Assembly (NCBI GenBank): GCA_037952775.1 | Contig: JBANAY010000003.1 | Coordinates: forward strand, 24,366,001 to 24,430,000 | Reading direction: 5' to 3' | DNA: 64,000 nt | From: Clonostachys chloroleuca | Taxonomy: Eukaryota > Ascomycota > Sordariomycetes > Hypocreales > Bionectriaceae | Shown: positions 11,601 through 21,061 of the stretch, one piece after another | How the letters are laid out: every line of letters starts with the position of its first letter | Position numbering within the stretch: the first letter of the stretch is position 1 | Notes under the pieces: generated by a model | Databases searched by the model: none | Told to the model about the DNA's origin: nothing | What the model saw: the letters and a program-made list of their open reading frames with translations, nothing else | Translations under genes and position numbers: made by a program

Positions 11601-14168
11601 CCCTTTAGATCTAGTATAATAAACTACTATTTACCCTATAACTAGTCTCTAAGTTCTATAATTAGTAGTAAGGGTATTCTATTTTTATATATAATCTTAT
11701 TTAGCTAGTAATAGTTAATAACTAAACAGAGTTTATTATTTTTCTTAGATATAAATATTATAAGGTATTCTATAGATAAAGTTAATAACTATATATAGCC
11801 TTTTACTAATATATTATTAATATATTTATAGAGTATTTATAACTAGGGTTCTATAAGGTTATAGAGTTTATAGAAGGCTAGTTCTTCTCTATTAATAATA
11901 GAGATTTTATAATCCTATTAGTTATACTATAGTAATCTAGTTTCTAGGGTTTCTTTAAATAGTTTATTATATTTTTAGTATTCCTTCAGAATATAATCTA
12001 GTTTTCCCTTTTTAAAGTATTTCTCTTTATTTTTTTATAGTTATTCTTTTCTTACTTATTTATACTATAAATTAAACTTAATATTATAATTATATTTTTA
12101 TTAATTTATTATATATATCTAATTAATAAAATCTATTTCTAGAGATTATTTTAATTTTTATATCTAGTCTAAGATTTATTTTATTTATTATAATTCTTAG
12201 TAAAATAAATTCTTTAGTATACTAGGTTATAGTACTATTAAGACTATAACTACTATATTTACTTATTATTATAAGTTATTATTTTAGTTTTTTATAGTAG
12301 TACTTTTAGTTATTAAGGAATTATTATATTCTTCTAATATCTAATAAAATTTTAATTTCTATTAATTCTAATATAGATTTATAAGAGTATTCCTCTACTC
12401 TATATAGCTAGTAAACTAATCTATTAGTAGGTTTATATTTTATAGCTATAGTAATTCTAATATAATATTATAGGAATTTAATAGTATTAAGTTATATATA
12501 TATTAAATTCTTTCCCTTAGATTTTAATTATAAAGTAATTAGTCTTAGAGTTAATAATTCTATTATTATATTTAAATAATATTCTATCTAGAGTTATAAT
12601 ATTATAGGACTTCTTCTTTATTCTCTATAGTAGGTAGAGTTAGTTAATTACTATTAGTAAGATATAATTATATAATACTCTATAGTCTATCTATACTATA
12701 AACTAGTATCCCTTAATTTTAATATCTATAATAATATTAATTAAACTTCCTCCCTTAATAGCTTCTAGGGTTTTCTAATTTAATATTATTTTACTATACT
12801 ATAGCTCTATTATAGATAGTTTATATTATTTTTTATCTAATTAATTTATTATTTAAGCTATTTTTACTTTTCTTTATTCTTAGATATCTATTTTAGAATA
12901 TCTATAAGTATTCTTAGTTTATCTATAGAACTAGGGATAAATTATTTATATTTCCTTTTCTAATTATTTAGTTTACTAATTATTATAAGTATTCTATTAT
13001 TAAAGTAAGCTTTATTTTATTCTTTTTTATTAGTAGAGGTAATTTTTTATTTTTTTATATTACTACTTTCTCTACTATCTATTAGAGATAGTATATCTTA
13101 TTTATAGTATTATCTTATTTCTTCTTCCTATAGTTAATATTACTATAAGTATAGTTTAGCAGGGTTTATATTATTATTACTATACTTAGCTAGTTCTAAT
13201 ACTATTATTTTAGCTTCTAAATAGTTCCTATACTTCTAGTTATAGTATTATTTTATTTAACTATTATATTTAGCTATTGCTTAATCTTTAAGGTCCTTAT
13301 TTTTATACTATAGTTTAATCTTAGTCTTTTTATAAACCTTATATCTTAGTTCAGAGTATAATTTAACTAGTAGTTTACTATAAGTATATTCTTTAGGATA
13401 TTCCTCTAAATCCTCCTTAAAGATAGTATATTATTTTATACCCTATTATTAATATATAAATTATTATATTTATTCTATAGTATATTTATTAGGTATTCTT
13501 CTATTAGGATATAGAAAGAAATTATTTTTAGCTTTCTCTATCTAATATATTTAGTACTAATTATTATAGTAGATTATCTATAATTCCAGAGGATAGTTAT
13601 ATATCTATATTATCTCTATATAAGTTAGTATTTTATATATACTATTACTAAGCTATATAATACTAATAGTATTATTTCTAAAAATAATTAGTTCTTCTAA
13701 TATATCTGAATATTATTTCTATATCTTCTTTTAATAGTATATATAGAGTTTATTATATTTAGCTTTAATTTCTATCTTTATCTGCTAGTATTATTTCTTT
13801 TTAGTAGAATTTTATAGAATAACTCTATTAGTATAATAGAATATATATTTATATTTAGTAGATAGTCTAAATCCTAGGATTAGTTCCTCTTATTTAAGCT
13901 TTTTCTTAAGCTCTTAGAAGATCTATTAGATTTCTTCTTATTATTTCCTAGCTATACTAAGTTCTATATATTCCTTAGGTTCTAGTACTTCTTAAAAAAC
14001 AGATATATCTCTTAGAGAATACTTAGGAATTATAATAGTTATAGGAGTTTCTTTAATTTTATATATTATTCCTAAAACTTTAGTATTAGTTTTCCTAATT
14101 ACTCCTAATTACTTTTTACTATCTTTAGCAGATTTCTAATCTTTCTTCTTATCTTTCTTAGGTTCTGG

Positions 14169-14210
14169 ATATTAGGGTAAAATATATCTAATCTTATTAT
14201 AGTTATAGTA
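14169..14210 (-). pseudogene. Former CCHC zinc knuckle of gag, all four ligands now Tyr
   Basis: The minus strand reads YYNYNKIRYILP*Y. Its tyrosines sit at the exact C-x2-C-x4-H-x4-C spacing of a retroviral-type zinc knuckle. TGY to TAY turns Cys to Tyr and CAY to TAY turns His to Tyr, both single RIP-type transitions. A stop also lies inside the motif. It places gag at the right (5') end of the element, as expected for minus orientation. Confidence 0.75.
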
Positions 14211-15229
14211 TTTATATTTCTCTATAGCTCCTAGCTCTATAAGTTCTATATATATCCTAGAGGCTATAGTATACTGCTATTATAGTTTTCTAGTATTAGT
14301 AAAATAGATTATCTTCCTATTATAGGTTTACTAATAATATTACTAGTTATTAATTCTTATAGCTATAGTTATATATTTATAAATACTTTTTAGCTTATTT
14401 TCTTTATATAGTTCTTCTTAAACTTCCTTTTTAAGTTAGTTAAAGTAGTAAGATATAGTATATTCCTTATTCTATTTAGTTTTAGCTAATAGCTAGAAGT
14501 ATTAAGTACTAAAAGTTAAATATAATTCTTTCTAGGTAAATATATTAATCTTATATTCTACCTTATACTTTTTATCTTAAATACTAAAGGTTTATTTAAA
14601 AACTTCTATAAAGTAATTAAAACTTATTATAATATTAATAGTTTATTAGCTTCTTTATTTATTAAGGTATTTCCTTATAATAGGTTTAAACTAGTTAAAT
14701 ATAACTTCTTTAAGTTATAAATAGATATATATAATCTTCCTTTTACTAGTATTAAGTATAATAGGGAAATAGTTAAAGTATACTTAGAGTTAAGTTATAA
14801 ATCCCTAGAGTTTATTTTAGATTCTATTAAATATCTCAGATAGTAGTAGCTTAAGTAGTTATCCTAGCTCTCTTCCTTAGATTATAATTATAGCTTAAGT
14901 ATAGAGATTAGTATTTATAGCAGCTTACTATACTATAAGGTTTATTATATTAGCTAACTCCTAGTAAGTATTTATAAGGTATATATTAAGCTAGTTAACT
15001 TAGTCTTATAAGAGCTGTATTTCCTTAGTATAATTATTATTATTATTCTTACTGCTATTATTACTATCTTTATCTATAGTATTATCCTCGATAGTTAGAG
15101 CAGGTAAGTTATTATTAGCAGCAGGAGTATACTATTACTAGGCTTAGGGTACTATAGCAGCTATAATATCTTCTTTATTATTATATAGTAATTAAGATAA
15201 GGTAATCAGCTGAATAAGAGTTATTAATA

Positions 15230-15607
15230 TATAATAGTTAGATAACTTATACTGAATAGGGGTCTAGGATAGGTTAGGGTTAAACTAATCAGAGTATTAT
15301 TCTAAGTAGTATAATCAGGTTGTCTTAGGCTATATAATATAAGTTACTATTAATATATAAGTATTATAGAGCTAGTAATAATAGATATATAGATAATATT
15401 ATTAATAACTATCTGGAAGAGTATCTAAGCTATAGAAATAAATATATATATATACTAAGATAATATATATAATATAGAATATATTATTAGTAATTAACTG
15501 ATACTATAGTTAATATATAGGATATTAACTATATTATTTAACTGTATATAACTATATATAATAACTAAGGATAGTCCTGTTGGGTAATGCAGGGGTTGTT
15601 CGTAACA
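15230..15607 (-). repeat. 5' LTR of the gypsy element (378 bp)
   Basis: Direct repeat of 8148-8525. Its outer end (plus strand ...GGGGTTGTTCGTAACA) is well preserved and in element orientation starts TGTTACGAACAACCCC. Its inner end is decayed (TATAATAGTTAGATAAC against TGTGATAGTTGGATGAC in the other copy). The pattern is the mirror image of the 3' LTR. Confidence 0.9.
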
Positions 15608-15624
15608 GTTACCTAACTATTATA
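15608..15624 (+). repeat. Right target duplication GTTAC plus tail of the older inverted LTR
   Basis: GTTAC at 15608-15612 repeats the left target site. The following CTAACTATTATA matches the terminal bases of an LTR in opposite orientation (CCAACTATCACA) after C-to-T change, so it continues the fragment that stops at 8147. Confidence 0.7.
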
Positions 15625-15740
15625 TCTATATAGATTCATTATATTAATTTATTATATTATTAATAAGTTAATAAATTATTTATCTACTAAGGTAAATCTT
15701 CTATTTAGCTATATAAAAGATAGATTTTCCTCCTTTATTA
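15625..15740. repeat. AT-rich right border of the island
   Basis: A/T-rich sequence continues to about 15740, then normal composition with C and G returns (around TTTGCTGCTTTTTGC). It is probably flanking DNA or an older relic affected by the same mutation process. No motif was read. Confidence 0.5.
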
Positions 15741-15961
15741 ATAATATAATCTATTGCTTTAATTTGCTGCTTTTTGCTTTATACAGCTGTATTTAGCAAC
15801 CTATTCTGCCCTGTAGACTGTCTCCCCAAATATATAAATGCAGCGATATATCCGGGTATAGTGAACAGTTATTTACGTAGTATACTCTTTACTTGCGTAT
15901 ATTTCTTTCCCATCTGAGAAATATATATTAGTACAACTTCATAGATCGGAATTGGGGAACA

Positions 15962-17383
15962 TTACATATTGAGGAATAGTTTCCATAAGATGGAGAAGAG
16001 AATGCCCTGAAGACCGTTGCATAAAATACGCGTAGGTAGCCCTCGTCCTAACAGCCCGATTATACCGTCTGCTCGAACAACCGCTCGCGCCGCCGCAGCT
16101 AGACTTGTTTAGTTTTGGCTCACAAAAATTGGAAAGAATTGACTCACAATATGAGACTTGCTTGTCATCGACTTGGCGGTATGTTTTTATGACTCGTAGC
16201 GAGTTGGAGACGGAGTCGGAGACAATGGATGCGACGAATCCAATAAAGGCGAGACGGAGTAACCAGAGCAAGATGTGACCCTTCTCAGGCTCTTTGATGA
16301 GCTCAGTCAAAAGATTGTACTATATTCTGTCAGATGAACTCTTTGCATTCCAAGTTATAGGAGGAGACTTACAGTTGCAAACCAAGGGTAATGTCCCACA
16401 AAGGTAGCGGCCGCAGTAGCAAAAGCTCCCCACCACAGTGTTCCCACGCCATGCTGCTTGATTCGCTGGCGGAGAAGAGCAACGCCTCCTGATCCTTGGG
16501 CCTGTAATGTCGTTTTCAGTGTGTCGATCGGTGTCAAAACCATACGAAATGCCGCAGCGCTGGGTATACATGTAAGTCTAAAACGCCCGAAATTTCTGGA
16601 CTTTAAAAGTTCACTCACGCAAGCGAGGCAAATATCGTCTTTGCAAGCGACGGAAGATCCTTCAGGTATGGGTTGGATTGCAGAAGTGCGAGGATTCCTG
16701 CATTGGCTGCCGTGTCGCCGAAACGCGCCAAAGGTCCTGTGAATCAGACAGAATTAGCCAGATCCACGAGCCAATGCTGGCCTAGGCAAGCTCAAATTGA
16801 CGGACTGACCTTGGAAGAGGGCAGCACCAATCCCCGCATAGTATCTGCCGAAACCTCCATCATTATAGAGAATTTTGGTTGCTTCGATAAAAGGGTGGCC
16901 GAAGCGATACTGGTAGTTCATAATGGTGCGGAGTGGCTATGAGAAGTAATGAGTAGCCGCATCTGAAACATTGGCCTGATAAACCGATGACAAGGGTGAA
17001 GAATACCATCAATAGTAGAACTTGAAGAAACATTGCGGCAGCGCCACTCAAGCCGCCCCCGAGAGCCTTTCTGAGAGCTTCATGAGGATCAAACTATTGA
17101 AGGATGTTAGCCTTCTGCAGGATTGATAAAAAAAATATCAGAATCTCAGTCCAACCTCGACGTCGCCGCCTGCATCAACCCAGCCTTTTATAAAAACGGC
17201 GGCGATGGCAGCCGCGATAATGATCCAGATGATGATCTTGATATACCACCTAGCGCGGCTTTTTTTTGCAGATGTTTCCGGGTCAGCTGCCGCTTCGCCT
17301 TCATTCACTTGCTCGCCAAGTAAAGGGCTCTCTTCATCATATCTGGTGGTGTGATTACGTGTATCTTCTTCGTTGCGGGCCAT
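15962..17383 (-). CDS. Mitochondrial carrier-like membrane protein with extra N-terminal membrane segment
   Basis: Seven exons join in frame: 17383-17156, 17093-17007, 16936-16810, 16736-16619, 16559-16373, 16319-16148 and 16098-15962, giving 351 aa. Residues about 1-46 are hydrophilic; a strong membrane helix follows ([20 protein letters not shown]). Carrier-type sequence comes next: a segment [20 protein letters not shown], then [13 protein letters not shown], then [20 protein letters not shown], which carries the P-x-D-x-x-K/T carrier motif, and a C-terminal [12 protein letters not shown] repeat. Members move metabolites across organelle membranes. The substrate cannot be told here: only one PxD motif is canonical, so this may be an outer-membrane or degenerate carrier. 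It is the first gene right of the transposon island, whose AT-rich border lies about 220 bp beyond its stop codon. Confidence 0.75.
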
Positions 17384-18649
17384 TTTGTCGTCGTGGGCTC
17401 GTCCTACTACCGAGTATCATGAAACAGCAAGAAGGAAGCACCAGGACAGGAGAGTCCATAGATCATGTCCCGATCCCACTCCGGCGATTACAAATCGGTG
17501 CTCGCTGCGGGGAAAATATATCTCCGGGATCTGGATTGGCTGCTTATAAATGATGCCATACCATCATCTATGGTGACATAAAATGGCTCAATTAGTAGAC
17601 TAAACTATTTGGCGGGTCCCTCCGCGATTGCCTGGCTCTTGAGAGGGGAAAACATAAGATTGCATCTTTGGTGCTCTTATATTGATATATAGATAGCTTT
17701 AGCAAGGAATTGCTGTAGATAAGAAATTGACTCTATTGATTATTTATTGATTCGTAAGGAACAAAGTCTTAACTATAGGCCTTGAAGCCTTAAATGTAGT
17801 AGGATGCCATTACTAAATGTACCAGCTGACAAGTATTCTCCTGAGAACCTTTTATGTTGCCGGCCCTCCGGAGACACATTTTGGTCGCTGCTCACCTAGG
17901 GCCAGCGAATGCGAGGCTTGTTGCCGTACCTTTCTTCTTAAGAGACATTAACGGTGTCATTTTAGATTAGGTGTTGTACGATGGATACTGACTCGCAATA
18001 TTGTTTATTTCATAATTGGTCACTAATGCACAATAAGGCTTCCATGCATTCCGAATTCTTAATGACGTCTCAGCCTTGAGCTATTTAGTAGGTCGCTATA
18101 GACAAGGTCCGTTCAGGTGGAGAGGTGTAGAATGCACTTGGTTGCACAAGTACGCCTTAGACTTTCCGCGATTTACCTGCTGGCGACATGCGAGAACAAA
18201 AGACCTAGTCAGCGCTAAGCTATTGACCCATGAACACTCGCCCGGGCCATCGAAGCTAGCACCCACCCAGACTGGGTATGACAAACTAGTAGCCTCCATC
18301 TTAAACTTGCTGGAGCATAGAATAGCCACTTTGTTCTTAGTAGTTATATCCTATACTTGTGGATATTGGTCGAGATCCTGTTGTAGCCCCTGCCTTGCCG
18401 AGTTGATTTTCGTTGAAGATTGTGATTTAAGATCTCTTAGACTTCAAGCAAGAGAGGCAAGGTGAACGAACAACCATAAGATTTACCGGAGCAAAAATGA
18501 AATTCTCCAAATATTCTATAGCAGAAATCTTATAGCCATCCCTTAACCTTTCCCAACCCTCGCCCATGCCTACCCAAACTGCCACCTAGGAGCACCTTTG
18601 TTGAAAAAGAACTATATGGATCTTCATAGTACTCAGCTTATGACCCTAT
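17384..18649. other. Intergenic, no gene recognised
   Basis: This is the shared space upstream of the carrier gene and downstream of the crotonase gene. A 129-codon plus-strand frame at 18076-18465 has no recognised motif and no neighbouring gene structure, so I do not call it. Confidence 0.4.
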
Positions 18650-19647
18650 TTAGTTGTAAAGCTTTGGGAGATACTCCCCAACATTGAGCTCGAACCATCC
18701 TCGCGACTCGTCATTAGTGAGCTCCAATGTCTTGTTGATGAGACCCTGCGCCTCCTCAGTCGAAGCAGCACCGAGGTAGCGTTGTCCCTCCTCCGCCAGG
18801 TCTTCCAAAGGCGGCCGTGTCGCATTGTTGACCAGTGCCTTGATATTCGCGATTGCGAGGTTGGGAAACAGCGCAATCCTCGTCGCCAGGTTACCGACAA
18901 ACTCCTCCATCTCGCTGGCCTCCTCAAATGCCCGATTCACCCAGCCCAGCTGCTCGGCCTCCTCTCCCGTGGCGTCAAGGCCCGTGAGCAGGTACTCGAG
19001 CGCGCGTCCGCGCCCAATGAGCCGGGGAAGATATTGGGTGGCACCGGCGCCCGGGTTGAAGCCCAGGCCGACTTCGGGCTGCCCGAACATGCTGCTCTTG
19101 GTGGCAAAGCGCATGTCGCAGGACATGACGAACTCGTTGCCAGCGCCCCGCGCGCGGCCATCGACGACGGCGATGCTAGCCATGGGCAGCTCCGTGATGT
19201 TGTAGAACAGGCGCCAGGCGTTGGCGACCTCGTTGCGGGGGTCCTCTAGGGCAAAGTTGGGTGTGCCTGTAGAATTAATTAGTTTAGCAAAGAAATATTA
19301 CGGGAAACGAGGGGTGCTATATGGATTTCAGGCTTTCTACCTTCGCGGGCAGTCAGCTCCCCATGGGCCAAGAAAAAGTCTGGATTAGCGCTCCGAAACA
19401 CAAGCACCTTCACGGTTGTGTCGTTCTGCAGCTGGGTGACCAGGTCATATAGATCGCTCTGGATCTTGTTGTCATAGATGTTGATCTCGGTGTTGTTATT
19501 GTCGAAAAGAACGTTTAAGATAGCGCCGTTTTGTGAATGTGTTATCGTGCCATACTGCGAGGGTGACTCAATGGTGAGTTTGGCTTGGATGGGTAGGACA
19601 TGGAGGAGAAGGCTGAAAGACAACAGGCAGAACTGAGTTATCGACAT
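18650..19647 (-). CDS. Crotonase-fold enoyl-CoA hydratase/isomerase-like protein with N-terminal signal peptide
   Basis: Two exons, 19647-19341 and 19266-18650 (74-bp intron), give 307 aa. Residues 1-22 (MSITQFCLLSFSLLLHVLPI) form a strong hydrophobic signal without Arg/Lys, unlike a mitochondrial presequence. The crotonase core follows. The oxyanion-hole region is NPDFFLAHGEL; the second signature RGAGNEFVMSCD holds Glu147; FGQPEVGLGFNPGAGATQ holds Glu167. Both glutamates match the two catalytic acids of classical enoyl-CoA hydratases. The substrate is unknown. A secretory signal on a CoA-dependent fold is odd; the protein may act in the ER, vacuole or wall, or use a non-CoA substrate. It opens a run of six genes for secreted proteins. 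Confidence 0.82.
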
Positions 19648-21061
19648 GATAGAGTTAATTTGTATGTAATTGTATAAAGAAGATAGTATGGCTTGATGGT
19701 ACGTTTGGCTTGTTTTAGAGCGGCCAGACGATGCTCTTATAGTAATTCTTCATTAGCCACCTTATGTCAAGTAGGATGTCTGTGAGACTGCCCTGAACGA
19801 GACGAAGCTATGCCTTCCTTGACTGAAGTTCAGGGAAGTTGTTCAACTCCACTTAACTCCGACGGCCACATGTAAAAAGCTGAGTCATGGTTCTAGGCTG
19901 CTGGTAGACTGATCCATGGCCCTGTCCAAGTCGATAGCCATATAGCGTATTTTTACAAGAGTGGCATTGCGGAAGGTCGCGGTAAATTGCGGCATTTGAT
20001 TCCGCAACTCACGGCAGCACCCGCGCTAGTTAAAGTATCGCGACTGGCCTACGTTCATGATGAATGGGTATAGCAGGGATGAGAGTGAGAGAAGACTGCA
20101 GAAGCCCGATGATCCATGCCATGCCGCTAGGACATCTAATCTCATTGAGGAAATCAGCAAGGCGTACATCACTCCATCCTTTTCAGACATGGGTCAACAT
20201 TTTGATGGTGACGGTGGTGGCACCGAGGAATGGACCAATTCACTAAAGCTCCGCCCTACGAAAATTATTAACTAGTAATAAAGCGGTAGGTAACGCTCCA
20301 GTTTCCTATCTAAGAGGCAGTCCTCAGTTATGACTTTGCTCTCAAGCAGTATTTTTAGAGCCTGTGGCCTCTCCTGTTGAGTCCACTCACCTCGCCGCAA
20401 AGGGAGCAGATATTTCAGAGCCTGCTGTGTCATTATCGCCGCTCGCTTTGCCACCAGAACGACTCAAACTTCCCTTCCCTCGCCAAAACCACCGGCTCAC
20501 TTAAAGCTAAAGCTTAGGTTGTAACTCATGATGGAGTTAGCTGTCCTACAATCGTAAAAAGTCAAAGTTCAAAGCTCGATAGGCTCTCCGACTCGAAGAA
20601 CTTCTGACTTGTTCTATATAATTAAAGAGATCTAGTATTCTAGTATCCCGCCTTGTGAACTAAAATGGCCCGTTATGATCATATTATATCATCAGGTGAC
20701 TCGCGTTCTAGAGGGGCTATAATAAGTAGTTGGAGAATCGCTGCATCAGGTAGGGATCGATTATGATTCGCCCTAACATTCACGTAACATCTTCTCCGCC
20801 TCAGACCCTAGCGCTTATTAGTTCCACTACGCGCCTCAACAAGGAGGTCATTAGTTGAGATGTAACGTGTTTACCTATCACCTGCTAGATCAAGGAACAC
20901 CCCGCGTTGAGGCGGATTAGTCATGTCCCAATGTAAACATAGGCTCCCTTAAAGTCGGTTTATTGAGCGCGATATTCCCTCGTAGTTACCAGAGCCGTTT
21001 CCCAACATCTACACTCCGGCCTGCCATTTATCGGACTCATCCTCTCGGATGTTAACTCACG
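19648..21061. other. Intergenic, divergent promoter region of crotonase and glycosidase genes
   Basis: Crotonase (leftward) and the glycosidase (rightward) start at opposite ends, so both promoters lie here. Short frames at 20057-20275 (+) and 20272-20454 (-) show no motif. Nothing else is supported. Confidence 0.45.

Larger units (their letters stand above)
8148..15607 (-). mobile_element. Complete, RIP-inactivated Ty3/gypsy LTR retrotransposon (7460 bp)
   Basis: The element is bounded by two 378-bp LTRs and by a GTTAC target duplication. Coding direction is minus. A CCHC-type knuckle relic lies at 14169-14210, the reverse transcriptase core at 11414-11425, RNase H at about 10740-10985, and a polypurine tract sits beside the 3' LTR at 8531-8539. 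The gag, RT, RNase H order fits Ty3/gypsy. Every frame is riddled with stops, the DNA is nearly all A/T, and CA/TG dinucleotides are almost absent, which matches RIP acting on both strands. The element cannot encode working proteins. An additional relic frame on the opposite strand lies between pol and the 3' LTR. Confidence 0.9.

Noticed and set aside
15230..15607. Idea that the AT-rich island is a centromere or mitochondrial insertion
   Set aside because: The paired 378-bp LTRs, target duplication and readable gag/RT/RNase H relics explain most of the island as a mutated retrotransposon.
18076..18465. 129-codon plus-strand frame
   Set aside because: No recognisable motif, odd amino acid composition and no splice partners; probably chance.
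18782..19249. Long plus-strand frame opposite the crotonase gene
   Set aside because: It is the antisense shadow of the GC-rich crotonase exon, whose catalytic motifs are clear on the minus strand.
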